Assembly (NCBI GenBank): GCA_934045075.1
Contig: OW203745.1
Span: 12,424,873 to 12,488,872 of the forward strand
Source of the DNA: Yponomeuta sedellus
Lineage: Eukaryota > Arthropoda > Insecta > Lepidoptera > Yponomeutidae
DNA length: 64,000 nt
Direction: 5' to 3'
The notes beneath the pieces are model-generated. The model did not search any database and was not told the origin of the DNA. It saw only the letters and a list, made by a program, of their open reading frames with translations. Every line of letters starts with the position of its first letter. Positions within the stretch are counted from its first letter, which is position 1. The translations under genes were made by a program, and so were the position numbers. Positions 53,609-64,000 of the stretch are shown one piece after another.

Positions 53609-54855
53609 CTGAAAGAGGTTGGTACACATGACAAATACAAAATAAAATTGTTGGATTATCAAAGCCAACAGAGTTATATTAAAAAACACATGTGATTCCT
53701 TGAAACAGTCAGAAATTGTGTAAATAGTCTGTGGTGAGCCTTGGAGGATAAAGTCTTTGCCACAAAATATGGGCACATCATTTGAGAAGTGTTTTATCTA
53801 TAAAAATTAAGTTGTACATTTTTTAAGCTAAGATGCATGGGGATTTTATTTGTATTTAAGTGTGGTCCAATAGACTTTTATTTCAACTCCATGAGAAGAG
53901 TTTTAGAAGAATCTATTGTCTATAAATAATTGAATTTACCAAACAATTCTGCAACAGGCGGAGAAACATGGGCACCCTGCCCAAGCCAGTACTTGATACG
54001 CTCCAGATTTAATGCCACTAGCTTCTCATTGTGGATGTTAGGCACTGGATCGTATGAACCCAGCTGCTCGATCACCGGCTGACTGTTCAAGCGTCTGCGC
54101 TGGAATTAGAGAGAAGAAAGTATTTTACCGACTTAGGATTGTTGATGTTGAATTTCTCAACCTGTTGACTTTAATTAGTAATGATCAGACAAAATAACCT
54201 TTTATTAATTTTCAAGTTCAAACGCAACACCTACTGTCATGGGAAGAAATATGCACTTGCCGTCTTCATAAACCTAACGTGGAATAGTGACCTTAGATAA
54301 TATAGTTACTATTGAAATTGGTCATGCCAATCTTAGCCACTTTATGGAAATCTGCCAGTTTCTGAAATAAGAATCTCACTAAACAAATAGTTCGCCCCCA
54401 ACTTTACCCACCAACCGAAACATTGAAGTAAACTAATATTTACATAGACCACAATGGTAAATTATTATGCCAAATACAGGAGATACCGCGATTACAAAAT
54501 ATAATATATCCATCCTATGTAGGAAAGTATTGAAGGGCGCAGAGGGAGTAAAGATATCTCTTCAATCATAGAAAATGTAGTTTTGGGTTGTTTTTCTAAC
54601 CTCTGACACTTGCGCGGTGTTAATACACTGAGGGAGTGGTAAACAGCCATCAAATTTAACTTTAACAACTATGGGCGTTTCGAGAACAGCAGCCTTCTTA
54701 ATCGTGATAAAGTACAGTACCTACTAAGAAAAACTTACGTGGGTAACTGAAATATGGAAAAACGGCCTATTAGTGCATCCATGGCGAACTAAGCGAATAG
54801 ATTTCGCAGCTCTGGCGAAGAATTGGCCTGTCCCACTCGCTGGCGGTAAAGACAT
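53475..54855 (-). CDS. mRpS16: Mitochondrial ribosomal protein bS16m
   Basis: Three exons on the minus strand (54855-54739, 54099-53940, 53608-53475) join in phase to 136 residues, the normal length for the family (about 137 in human). It starts [20 protein letters not shown], continues [18 protein letters not shown], then [20 protein letters not shown] and [20 protein letters not shown], ending in a charged tail VEATK. It binds 12S rRNA in the small mitoribosomal subunit. The N terminus is basic enough for import. No canonical AATAAA was found just after the stop. Complete and intact. Confidence 0.96.
53940..54099 (-). CDS. mRpS16: mRpS16 exon 2
   Basis: Acceptor TCTAATTCCAG, donor GTAAAT. 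It reads [40 protein letters not shown] and [13 protein letters not shown], the S16 core with the GAxxS..V helix. Confidence 0.96.
54739..54855 (-). CDS. mRpS16: mRpS16 exon 1
   Basis: 39 codons, phase 0, donor GTAAGT. The S16 signature RLxRxGCxxRPFFxI lies here. Confidence 0.95.
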
Positions 54856-54899
54856 TTCGGGATAAGCCCGAAAACAGCTAGTTTTTCAAAATAAATCTA

Positions 54900-57065
54900 A
54901 TAAACGAATCGAAAAGTGAAAACTAACCTCAAAAGTCATAATAATTCTGTCTGACATGTAGGTGACAGTTTAGTTTAGTTCCGAGTTGAAATCTAGGTAC
55001 ACAGATTTCCAGATTTCATTATTGCGGCAGTTAAAAAATAAAATAAAAATGCGTTTTAATTATGTACATTATGTCAACACTTTAGAAACAAAATGTTTCT
55101 TAATTATGTAAACTTATTGATTCAATCAATAAAATTGTTCTGAGGTAGTCCAATAAATTACAACCTCAAAACGGAAAACCGAATATACTTTTTTTGAAGC
55201 CTAATGTTACCGCTTTCTTTGGGTTTCCTGTTTCTGGGGAAAATAATACTTTCTAAGTTAAATAGGTACCTAAATCTAATTGACAATAATTCTGAGAACG
55301 GCTGGAAAAGTATTTTCTCAAAAAAAACTAACTAAAATAAATTAGGTACCTATTAGGTATATACGTATTTATGATTTAAATTTTAATATGTCCTCCAATA
55401 CCTACCTACCACATAAAACCGGAACCACTCAGAAATCTTAATCTAAAAAGCGACGGATTTCCTAAAATTATTTGATTAAAAAAAGAACGAAAAGGCAGTG
55501 TGGTGTGCATTCACTCCTCCATTTTCCCCGCGTTTCCGTGGTTTATCGACCCGCAGAGTTGCGGGGCGTGTAATTTTTTACGACCACGCGTCTCTAGTCC
55601 CTGCTTTTCATTCATCGTTGGTATTCCTCGTGGGGCCGGTTCACCCGCGGAATTTTATCGACTATCGATGTTTGAATTTAGTATCTTTGGTTATGGGGTA
55701 GGCCATCTTCGGAGAGACAATTTGCAAAACTACTGGCTGGGCATACTGTTTCTTCTCTACTCTATAGGTACTAATAAATCCAGTTACCCCATCCTGCCTA
55801 AAAGAGCTATTTAATTATCTCCATTCCTGTGATAGCTATCTCTTCGCCCATCTTAAATTGTATACTATTAGATAAAGGTACCATCCGTACTGTACATACT
55901 TCTATGACTCTTCTTTATCTGTGCAATGCATTCGACTATGACATGCCTTGCCGGAGAGAGGGCGAAAATCAAAAACACTTCCTATTTTTAAAGGTCTGGT
56001 AAAAACGGAGAAAGAGAGTATTTAAAATAAAAATGAAGAAGCAATATATTGCTTTACATACTTCTTAGGTATTTGTAAGTCAGTTTATTTAAATATCCTA
56101 CCAAGATATTTCATGTACCTACGTACCCTCTCTCTTCATCGTTTTGTTCTATCCAGCCCATGATTTTCTGGAAGAGATTGCTTTTAGCAGTAATCAAACT
56201 TAGATATTATGTAAGACATTTAATGTACTAATTATGTTTTATCTAGTGTGTACAATAGTAGTTGTAATCTAGTCATTCAGAAGTCGTAGGTATATAATGG
56301 TCCTGGTGACTCCCTTGACGTACGGAGCTCTAATAGAGAGACACCTGCGCGTACTCCTATAGTCAACTGGCGAATGAAAATGAAATATGGCGCATTTTGT
56401 GTCCCAGAGCCAGCAAGAACAAATGAACCGAAGTTTGGAAAAGAAGGTTTTTTTTTTTTTAAATTAAGTCCATAAAGAGATTGACTGAATAAAAGTCGCT
56501 ATGCTATCAACGTTATGAAGGTACCTTCTGAAAATATAAAATTCCATAAAACTTAGAATCCAACATGAATGATTATGATGAAATTCGTGGAAAACTTATA
56601 AACAATCTACTAACGATCAGTTAATGTTTTTTGTAAGCTTTTCCCAGACGTAGAGTTCAGATTAATTAAAAACTTTTTTCTTTAATTTTAGGGTGAAAGT
56701 TACTTTTATTGCCCACGTAATGTCATCAGTGTCAAATTCTCGATAACAACCCATTGAACGCGGATAAAATTGGCCAATCACTACGGTCTTCCCGAGCACA
56801 ACCCGAGCTATGACCGACTTCTTCACGACCTTACGCTAGAGGGGGACGGCCGTACAGTTTTCCGCTTAGTGGGAAAAAGACAGACGCTATAAGTGGGTCA
56901 CGGGATGAGAGCGTCTTGAGGCCGGCGCGTTTTCAGCGCTGAGCGCTGAATGAGGCCGCGCCAAGGAAAATATCACTGAATTTAATGCAACAGAAGAACC
57001 GCGTGAGCATTTGGATTAGATTAGATTTAGACTCTTGCACATTTTGGTCGTACATGAAAAACTTG
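54900..57065. other. Intergenic, mostly featureless
   Basis: Between mRpS16 and brp. 55490-55710 is GC-richer and open in two frames but shows no domain. 56160-56250 looks like a family G remnant. 56740-56960 is GC-rich with a 19-base palindrome TTCAGCGCTGAGCGCTGAA near 56931. No gene is supported. Confidence 0.45.
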
Positions 57066-57069
57066 AATG

Positions 57070-57220
57070 TCTTAGGGCCAGTTTCTGAACTCAGAATTTC
57101 GCTAAGTAGGTAAATAGTTAACCGTAGTGCTGTCCCTTGGAATTTCCCAGAAAAAAAAAGTGACAGAACGTTACCTAAGTATTTACTTAGTTAAATTCAG
57201 AATTCAGTAACCGATCCAAA
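57070..57220. mobile_element. MITE with GGGCCAGTTTCTGAACTCAG ends
   Basis: The left end is roughly mirrored by the right (TTCAGAATTCAGTAACCG). The interior pairs in part (TAAGTAGGTAAATAGTTAA, TTACCTAAGTATTTACTTAG). Related in design to 14520-14657. Confidence 0.55.
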
Positions 57221-57469
57221 TTACACAGCATTTAAAACAGTTTATGAACGTTCCACTTTGGGAGCAGTCCAGGAAATTCTACCGTCCTATAGGTAAAGGA
57301 ATCTCATAAATATCGACTCTTTGTAGGATCCTTTATGAAAAACTAGTTATGGTATTTTCCTACTACAGAAAGTTCGTCATTGTACCTTTAAGGAATTTAT
57401 GATTATCAGACTGTACTTTTAGGTAATATCATAGATCTTTGCATCTACTAGTAATTTCATTCGGTTATA

Positions 57470-57745
57470 TGGTGGTAGCGCAGCGGTAGAATCGGGAGGT
57501 GGTGGGTTTCAATCCCTATATGTACCAATGACTTTATTTGTAAGTTAAGTACATTTGCGAAGTTATTGTAGCAATTCCACTCGCTAACAGTGAAGGAAAA
57601 CATCATGAGGAAACCTGAGTGTCAGAGGTGTTCAATTACTTCAGCACTTGAAATTGCCAGTTAGTGGTGGGCACGCGCGGTAATTAAGTCCATACTCTCT
57701 ATCTCTGTGAGAAGGCCTTTGCAGGCAGTGGGACGTATATAGGAT
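57470..57745 (+). mobile_element. Family D SINE
   Basis: Head GGTGGTAGCGCAGCGGTAGA, GGTGGGTTTCAATCCC, TGTACCAATGACTTTATTTG, CCACTCGCTAACAGTGAAGG, AGAAGGCCTTTGCAGGCAGT and an A-run. Confidence 0.8.
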
Positions 57746-58401
57746 ACAACAAAAAAAAAATTATGAAGCCTTCACTAGCTCACATTTTCCGAAAGATTTT
57801 AAATGAGGTCAAGAAGCCAGAACTCAGTGTAGGTACCTGCACTGCAGCAGACATTTGATAAAAACCAATTCTTCCACTATTCTCTCTGAGAAAGAGCTTC
57901 GCTCTGCAGTGGCATGTACAAATGTTACGTTCTAAAGTTCGGCTACTTCTAAATTTAAACCCGTCCTTCCGTCATTTTTAGTTTGGCTGTGAAAATAGGC
58001 TCCGCTTAAAACTGGAGGACTATAAATAGAACTTCGCTAGGCGAAGTTATAATGGATGGATTAGACGCGACATTTCGAGCTTCGTTTATTTTGTCATAAG
58101 ATGGACTTTTGTGACTTCTATTCTTAGACTGATAGCCGGAGTATTTTGGCTTGAAAACGCAGCACACAAGAATGCTGCCAGAAAAGCGTCCCAAATCCTT
58201 GTGACCCACATCCCTCCCCTACATATGACACCAAACCCCATGAGATTGATGGTTATCGAGGCGCCATAATTGAATTAAAAAAGCCCGCGCCACGAATGAC
58301 AATCGGTTACCCACATCCAGCTCAATCAATCCGCTGCAGCCGCTTCAGCGGCAGGCGCGGGGCGCACGCGCGCCTTGGCGAATCGATGGCGGCGGGCGTA
58401 A

Positions 58402-59007
58402 CTCGCCAGTGGTGACCGCGCCGCCGCGCGAGCAACATGTGCGCGCGTTAACACAGCCGGCAAGCTGTATCTACGCGAATATGCTGGTGAAGAGGAGCGG
58501 CCGCGCGAGGAGTGGCGCCGGCAGGAGTGGTCGGGCGGTGCGCGCGGCCGGCTCCCCCAGGTGGACCGGTCGCCCTCGCGCCGGAGTCCGTACCTCACGC
58601 GGGACGACGAGCCTTCCCCCGCCCCGGACGAGCGCGGCCGGTCGGCCTCCGCCGGCGCCCACCATCGCGCCCGGCCGCGGCCGCTCCGCTACCAGTCCCT
58701 GGAGCGAGACTACGACCGCAGCTATGCCCCTCCTCCACCTCCCGAGGAGGACTACTACCGGCCCAGCCGCGAGCCGCCGCCTCTCTTCCTCGGCGAGCTG
58801 CAGTCCCAGAACTCCGACCTGCAACGGGAGCTGGGCAACCTCAAGAAGGAGCTGGAACTGACCAACCAGAAGCTCGGCTCCAGCATGCATAGTATAAAGA
58901 CCTTCTGGAGTCCGGAACTGAAGAAGGAGCGGTCAATGAGGAAGGAGGAGAGCGCCAAGTACAGCCTCATCAACGACCAGCTGAAGCTCCTCAATCAAGA
59001 GAACCAG
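58402..59007 (+). CDS. brp: Bruchpilot (ELKS/CAST family), N-terminal exon, partial gene
   Basis: The frame is open from 58402 to donor CAG/GTCAGT at 59008. The secure part (58561-59007) reads RSPSRRSPYLTRDDEPSPAP, LRYQSLERDYDRSY, LQSQNSDLQRELGNLKKELE, LTNQKLGSSMHSIKTFWSPE and KKERSMRKEESAKYSLINDQ. This is nearly the fly protein over the start of the first coiled coil. Bruchpilot is the T-bar scaffold of presynaptic active zones. There is no in-frame ATG between the stop at 58399-58401 and the conserved part, so an upstream exon must supply the start; the acceptor lies somewhere in 58402-58560 (CCCCAG at 58555-58560 is one option). The exon is strongly GC-rich against an AT-rich background. 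The remainder is beyond the window. Confidence 0.9.
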
Positions 59008-59624
59008 GTCAGTGGCTCTTTGTCGCTTCCGTATAGTAGTGGTACGCGTCTGAGTGAATGAACGATGCTAATGAGTGAATGAGGTGCAGTTTTAGTAGTT
59101 CCTACTACAGCAGTCCACTACAATTGTATGACGTGACGAATGGAGTGAATACAGCTGGGTGCTTGTGGAGTGGTAGAGTAGGCAAAAAAATCAAAACGTT
59201 CATTTCGGAGTAGAGACAATTTCCAGGTCTATAAATGTGAAAGTGCCTACTGCATAAACATCCACCATTAGTTCTGCTATGGTGTTTTCCCTGGGATGAT
59301 TCCCCTTTTGGTATAATTATAATCCTGATAGATTAGAACTCGTTATAATCCTAATAGAATAGATTGTACGCACCAAAAAACCAATTACGTTAAAAGGCTT
59401 ACCTGAATATATAAGTTTTGCCGTACACAATTGGAAGTCTTATCGCCAAAAGCGATCTCCTTCGTTCGAAATAGATTGTATCCTAGCCCTTCACTCATGT
59501 GTAACGAAAACGGTAGGCGGAGACTAGCGATTAGCCTCTAGCCAAGTTCCATAATAACTACTTCGTTCGCTTCATTGGCGTTCACCCGTCGATTGCAAGA
59601 AGGTTTTGTCTTTCACCAAATTAT
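59008..59624. other. brp intron, no feature resolved
   Basis: AT-rich. A possible family G-type fragment lies near 59415-59470 (GTACACAATTGGAAGTCTTA). No exon was seen. Confidence 0.45.
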
Positions 59625-59735
59625 ATTATCCCTTGGTATGTCCCCCCTGCACGGCACGGGTCTCTTCCTGCATCGCACGAAGCTTAGGCTATACTCCACC
59701 ACGGGGGCCAAGTCCGGCTTGGACTTGTACTTGGT
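59625..59735 (+). repeat. Family C repeat, 5' part
   Basis: CCCTTGGTATGTCCCCCCTG, GGGTCTCTTCCTGCATCGCA, CTATACTCCACCACGGGGGC. Confidence 0.75.
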
Positions 59736-60004
59736 CCTTCGCCAAATACTTAAGTTAAACTCTCAATTTGGTCGACGAATGTCTGCCTGGGGTACATCCA
59801 AGCCATCGGAACCTTTTACTGATTCTATTTCTTTTTCAGATGACATTTTAACCACAACATACTCTAATCATAACAAACTAAATTATCACAAAGTCATTTT
59901 CAAAGAGATGTTTTCAATAGGTGTCTGGTGCACATTTTTTCGTTAGGTTTTGGAACAGAAGCTCTAACATTTGGAAGTAACGTTATGATTGACGACAATT
60001 AACA

Positions 60005-60180
60005 CCTGGCTGTCCTGTGAGAGGTCTCGGGTTCGATCCCCGGCTGGGGACAAAAAAACCCCAGGTCTTGGATGTTTACATGTTTGTGATGTCGTTGTTT
60101 CTGGTACCCACGACACGGAGTATCGTAGTGTGGGGCCAAAAACAATGTGTGTGCTAGTATGTAAATGTGTTATGTTATGT
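60005..60180 (+). mobile_element. Family B SINE, head truncated
   Basis: Begins at the B-box half (GAGAGGTCTCGGGTTCGATC), then the normal tail TTGGATGTTTACATGTTTGT and AATGTGTGTGCTAGTATGTA. Confidence 0.8.
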
Positions 60181-60234
60181 TAGTTCTCCTGAAAACAGAG
60201 AAAGAAGTCCACTGGAATTATTAATTCATCATCA

Positions 60235-60345
60235 TCGACTGCTACCCTGTAAGTCCCCACAGCTGGGGCAGGGGTCTCTTCCTACATTGCAGGAAGGTTA
60301 GGCCATACTCCACCACGGGGGCCAAGTCCTGGTTGGTGAGTACAT
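60235..60345 (+). repeat. Family C repeat, 5' part
   Basis: TGCTACCCTGTAAGTCCCCA, GGGTCTCTTCCTACATTGCA, CCACCACGGGGGCCAAGTCC, then CATCATCATCATTATTATC. Confidence 0.78.
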
Positions 60346-60399
60346 CACCATCATCATCATTATTATCATCATCGTTTTTTACTGCTGCTCCGACTCTCC

Positions 60400-60490
60400 A
60401 AGGTTTGCTGGAAGAAATCTCTTACAGAGATAAGCTCGCCTTTGTACATTTTATTTCTTATGTTTCGTGTGCAATAAAGTATAAATTAAA
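60400..60490 (+). mobile_element. Family G-like non-LTR 3' end
   Basis: AGGTTTGCTGGAAGAAATCT, GATAAGCTCGCCTTTGTACA and GTGCAATAAAGTATAAATTA; collinear with the reversed copy at 29000. Confidence 0.6.
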
Positions 60491-60699
60491 ATTAATTAAT
60501 TATATTTAAGAGTTGGACTCGGGCCGGTGCAGCATACTCCACGCGCTCCGTTCACAGGTCACAGACCGGCCCAGAATTATCATCATCGTCAGCTCACCGC
60601 TGCCCACTGCTGGATATAAACTGTCGTGAAGGAGTCTGCTCTGCTCCCACAGTAAAACCAAGCAATTGGTTTTGTGGGACCTCTTTACAACACCTCGAT

Positions 60700-60925
60700 C
60701 GATATCAACCCTTGTATGTCCCCACTGCTAGGGCAAGGGTCTCCTTCTGCATCGCAGAAAGGTTAGGCCATACTCCACGACGGGGGCCAAGTCCGGGTTG
60801 GTGGAGGATTGTAAGACAGTTTCGGGCCTTACTGTCAGTTATCAAGTTATCAAGCCGCCCATAAGGTCTCTGACTTAACGACTGCCATTAAATGACGGCC
60901 AACGGCTTAGCGTGGCTTGCGAAGC
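60700..60925 (+). repeat. Family C repeat with internal deletions
   Basis: CGATATCAACCCTTGTATGT, GGTTGGTGGAGGATTGTAAG, then deletions after CTCTGACTTAACGACTGCC. Confidence 0.8.
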
Positions 60926-60949
60926 TGCCTAACAACACCTAAGCCGCGG

Positions 60950-61110
60950 ATTTCGTCACTATTCCTTCATAGTTAGCGTGTAGCGGGTACTACAAAATCG
61001 CAGATGAAAGTAATTTTCAAAATAAAATATGTCTACGCCCGCATTGGGAATCGAACATGAGTCTCTCGATACGAGATTATTGTTCTACCCACTGGCCTAC
61101 CATGGCTTGC
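60950..61110 (-). repeat. tRNA-derived SINE, reverse
   Basis: TTCATAGTTAGCGTGTAGCG (family D-like centre) then GCCCGCATTGGGAATCGAAC and CTACCCACTGGCCTACCATG (reversed B and A boxes). Confidence 0.5.
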
Positions 61111-61174
61111 TCACTTATGAATTGACTTGTCTTTCCTGTGAGTTAGGCTGATTAAGCCGTCAGGGTTATTTTAT

Positions 61175-61385
61175 TTTATTTATTAGGCACTATCTATATA
61201 TCTATAATCAGCCCACATCAACCCACGGGGCACCTCCTTTTTATTGCGCCATTCCTCACGGTCCTGTGCTAATCTGATCCATCTCTGACCCGCAATCCTC
61301 ACGATGTCTGACCATCGTGTCGGTGGTCTGCCTACCTACCTCCTTCCCTCCCTTGGCCACCACTCCGATACTGCATTTATTACTG
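61175..61385 (-). repeat. LINE fragment, reverse
   Basis: ACCCACGGGGCACCTCC, CGCCATTCCTCACGGTCCTG and TCTGACCATCGTGTCGG blocks resemble reversed RTE-type LINE coding with stops. Confidence 0.4.
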
Positions 61386-61484
61386 CATTTATTAAGCATC
61401 CTGATTTTATTAGGCACACAAAACAGATATTAGCCAGTACTTCATCAAGATAACATTAATTAACATGTAACATCCAGACGAAGC

Positions 61485-61845
61485 GCTCGTGGCCTAGGCG
61501 AACCGAGTGATTGGAATCAATCACTTGGTTAAGCAACAACAGGCGTGGTCAGGTACGGGATGGGTAAACGTCCCGTGACTACCGCTAGTGGAATTTTTCC
61601 GAGCGCTTCTGTGCTTCGCAAGGGACGTTAAGCCGTTGGTGCCGGCTGTCATATAATCGCAGTCGTTAAGCCATGTCAGAGGCCTTATGGGCGGCTTGAT
61701 AACTTCTGACAGTAAGGCGCGCCACTGTCTTACAATTCTCCACCAACCCGGACTTGGCCCCCGTGGTGGAGTATGGCCTAACCTTCCTGCGATGCAGGAA
61801 GAGACCCGTGCCCCAGCAGTGGGGACATACAAGGGTTGATATCGA
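61485..61845 (-). repeat. Family C repeat, full reverse copy
   Basis: Runs from GAAGCGCTCGTGGCCTAGGC to CAGTGGGGACATACAAGGGT. Collinear in reverse with 42285-42655, so one of the three near-complete copies. The 136-codon frame across it is incidental. Confidence 0.88.
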
Positions 61846-62106
61846 TCCAGACTAATCTCCAAAACATGTGTACACACCATGGTCACAATAATATGAAACT
61901 TAGACGAGTTACTTAAACTAACATATTGCATTTTATGTATTCATTTACATTAATTCAAGCCGAGAACAAAGGAAAATTGTTACAATGAAATTAGAAGAAT
62001 ATAAGAATGAGAAGAAGGAGGCGACTATTTTTTCGGGCTGGTTGAATTCGATATACATATCCGGCCATGTGAACCGATTGATTTGTACCACTATGAAATA
62101 TGACTA

Positions 62107-62312
62107 TGACGACCTCTGTGGCGTAGCGGTAGCGCGTCTACCTACCATGTAAGAGGTCCCGGATTCGAATCCCGGCTGGGAACAAAAAAAAAAAAGCCCA
62201 GGTCTTGGATGTTTACATGTTTGTGATGTCGTTGTTTCTGGTTCCCACAATACAGGGTATCCTAGTGTGGGGCCAGAAGCAATGTATGTGCTTGTATGTA
62301 AATGTTAAAAAA
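62107..62312 (+). mobile_element. Family B SINE, full copy
   Basis: GACGACCTCTGTGGCGTAGC, AAGAGGTCCCGGATTCGAAT, a 12-base A-run, TTGGATGTTTACATGTTTGT, CCTAGTGTGGGGCCAGAAGC and a terminal A-run. Confidence 0.88.
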
Positions 62313-62636
62313 AAAAATGTTACATCAAAGCCAATATTCAGGTGTCGCGAATACTGTTATCTCTGCCTACACATAGGCCGATCCCTCACATTGCTGATTA
62401 CCATATCGCGTGGGGTGAAAATCGTGCCGCGAAAGGCAATAAGCTAAAGTTCCAAGCCCTAAGTTCCTGGGACTCAATTTCGCTAGTCGTGCAAGTAAAG
62501 CACTAGAGCAATCGCACATTACGCACGTCCGTATCAGACAAACTGTCTTAAAAGAGATGTTCGATAACTTTTCAAGCCATATTTTACTGCTACCCGCCTC
62601 AATTTCACCTTCGGAAATCTTTCCTATATAGGGTTG

Positions 62637-62745
62637 CCTGGAATAAACTGCTATCAGCAGTAAGGCCGTCATTTGCACCTCTTCTTTTGTAACTGTTGTC
62701 TCTGTAATTATTTTCTGTCGTGTACAATAAAGAATATGCTTATCT
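62637..62745 (+). mobile_element. Family G non-LTR 3' end
   Basis: GGTTGCCTGGAATAAACTGC, GTAAGGCCGTCATTTGCACC and GTACAATAAAGAATATGCTT. It directly abuts the target duplication of the next element. Confidence 0.65.
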
Positions 62746-62746
62746 T

Positions 62747-63634
62747 GTAACGGTGCAAACCTCTTCACACCATTTTTATTTCTTTTTCCATCTATCCTAT
62801 CCTTTTCCATGAATTCGAAACTCAGTTGTTTTGTCAGCTGTCGTCCAAGTGTACCGTGGCTCTGGATTGGCCTCTCGTATCACCTCCACCTTCACTCATG
62901 CTTTTGTTTCGTAACTCTCAGTGTTCTGGCGCTTTTCTTTGTTTACTATAGCTGTATATATATTGTTTTTTTTGTGTCTTAGTACAAGCATTGCATATAA
63001 TTGTAGATTAACTGGCATTATTTAATATAAGGTCTGCACTGTCTTAGGTTTCACAAAATACTAAACTCCTACCTAAAGGTAATGTCTATTGATTTGAGTT
63101 TGGTAGACTGAACATACTGTGCAGATAGGAATACTAATTATTTTTAAGTTCTCTTTTCACTTAAATTTTTCTATGTGTGGTGTACTGTAACTACTTATCA
63201 GGGCCGTATGTGCAACATTCCGTGAGATGAGGTCCTGTTCGTCGCAAAACATTGATCTTCGTAAACTACAATCAGTTGTGTTCTCAGTGGGATGCTCTAA
63301 GGGATGTGTTAATTTACCTTATTCACTTGTGTATTTTACTATAAGATTATTTTTATGTGTAACTCATCCTGTTGTAACCCCAATAAATAAAATAAAATAA
63401 AAATAAAATATCATTTTCAAATATTTAGTTTTATGTACGTCACACATTCTTCGATTTCCCTCATTTTTCACCACTACTACTTTACGCCTTGACCAGATCT
63501 GACTTTTTACCTGCTTATCCGTTTTTATCCAGTTTTTTCTGTTTTATTAAAATATTATACTAAATATGCAAATAAAACCACACCTGAAGTCGTTCCAGAG
63601 TTTATTTACTATTATAAATATATACAACGTTCCA
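62747..63634 (+). mobile_element. Solo LTR (with nested insertion)
   Basis: LTR sequence starts GTAACGGTGCAAACCTCTTC and ends CGTTCCA, with 5-base direct repeats ATCTT at 62742-62746 and 63635-63639. Same family as 22100-22364. The LTR is split at 62797-63408 by another insertion; no internal region or second LTR is present. Confidence 0.8.
62797..63408 (+). mobile_element. Retroposed insertion with AATAA-rich tail inside the LTR
   Basis: About 612 bases with a (AATAAA)n-like tail (CAATAAATAAAATAAAATAA) and a possible 4-base duplication TATC. Likely a 5'-truncated non-LTR element or a retrocopied transcript. No coding was recognised. Confidence 0.6.
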
Positions 63635-63827
63635 ATCTTATCTTAGCCTTCTGTTTTCGATTAATCGCCATTATTTAGTTTTACTTTTATTTTGCTTTTC
63701 GCTGTTTGGTCGAAGTACGTCTGCCTGGAACGTCCCTTACCGGTGTCTCCACCCAAATTGACTCGATATACGATAGGTATATTTAACAAAACTTTCTCCC
63801 TTCATCCTCACCATATGTCCAAAATAA

Positions 63828-63886
63828 CGTCACCTATACCACAGAAGATATTGAGTTGCTCAATATCTTCTGTGGTATAGGTGACG
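63828..63886. repeat. Perfect 28-bp inverted repeat with 3-base loop
   Basis: CGTCACCTATACCACAGAAG continuing ATATTGAG (63828-63855), loop TTG, then its exact reverse complement (63859-63886). No mismatches. Confidence 0.97.
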
Positions 63887-63928
63887 CAACATGTACCTAT
63901 ATTTTTTATCTAACTCACATGTAAACGA

Positions 63929-64000
63929 ATTTAAAAACCTATTTAGAGGCTAAAAATTTCACCCAGATTACGGATAGCCAGAGGTTGCGGGTTCGAATCC
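63929..64000. mobile_element. Family A element with inversion junction, cut by window end
   Basis: It begins reversed (AAACCTATTTAGAGGCTAAA to TTTCACCCA) and at about 63967 switches to forward sense (TACGGATAGCCAGAGGTTGC, GGGTTCGAATCC). The first and second parts are therefore in opposite orientation. Confidence 0.75.

Noticed and set aside
55498..55814. Two overlapping frames of 67 and 104 codons
   Set aside because: No domain, no splice support; a slightly GC-richer patch explains the open frames.
58326..58994. Several long frames overlapping the brp exon on both strands
   Set aside because: GC-rich sequence keeps all frames open; only one frame matches Bruchpilot.
61521..61931. 136-codon minus-strand frame
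   Set aside because: It lies almost wholly in a reversed family C copy; similar frames appear in other C copies without conservation.
62367..62810. 147-codon minus-strand frame
   Set aside because: Crosses a non-LTR 3' end and the start of a solo LTR; no domain.

Overview
The window reads as nuclear DNA of a lepidopteran insect (moth or butterfly). The genes are intron-split, AT-rich and far apart. The space between exons is packed with repeat types typical of Lepidoptera: tRNA-headed SINEs, Helitron-like units ending near GCTAGT, RTE-type LINE 3' ends, short hairpin MITEs and tetranucleotide satellites. No bacterial, organellar or CRISPR features are present. Species was not determined.

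Four protein-coding loci are supported by exon-by-exon translation with matching splice phases. (1) 4037-27931, plus strand: an MCTP gene (multiple C2 and transmembrane region protein, ER membrane). Twelve exons from 6749 onward join in phase into C2B, C2C, two membrane regions and the stop. Two upstream exons (4037-4557, 5630-5762) also join in phase and may be an alternative 5' end. No exon for the first C2 domain is visible. (2) 37556-47486 (alternative end 50281), plus: a REEP5/6-type ER-shaping protein of the TB2/DP1/HVA22 family with two alternative last exons. (3) 53475-54855, minus: mitochondrial ribosomal protein bS16m (mRpS16), three exons, 136 residues, complete. (4) 58402-59007, plus: an N-terminal exon of the active-zone scaffold Bruchpilot (ELKS/CAST family); the rest lies beyond the window.

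Layout: 1-4000 repeats with no gene; 4-28 kb MCTP, its introns full of insertions including a 3.2 kb LTR-type element in the last intron; 28-37.5 kb intergenic repeats; 37.5-51 kb REEP; 51-53.4 kb repeats; 53.4-54.9 kb mRpS16; 55-58.3 kb largely featureless; 58.4-59 kb the brp exon; 59-64 kb brp intron, dense in repeats.

Repeat families are named here for convenience. A: tRNA-derived element with GGGTTCGAATCCCGGCATGG, often carrying inverted or tandem duplicated ends. B: SINE with GTGGCGTAGCGGTAGCGC. C: about 370 bp unit beginning ATCAACCCTTGTATGTCCCC. D: SINE with TGTACCAATGACTTTG. E: TIR element TACAGTCTGTTAGC. F: TIR element TACAGTCTATTTATTC. G: non-LTR 3' ends with TACAATAAAGAATATTC. The most unusual structural signal is family A: two copies sit at the same target sequence inside two E copies in opposite relative orientation, and several copies are fold-back or head-to-tail dimers. 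The genes appear functionally unrelated apart from membrane and synapse themes (MCTP and Bruchpilot are both presynaptic in flies).
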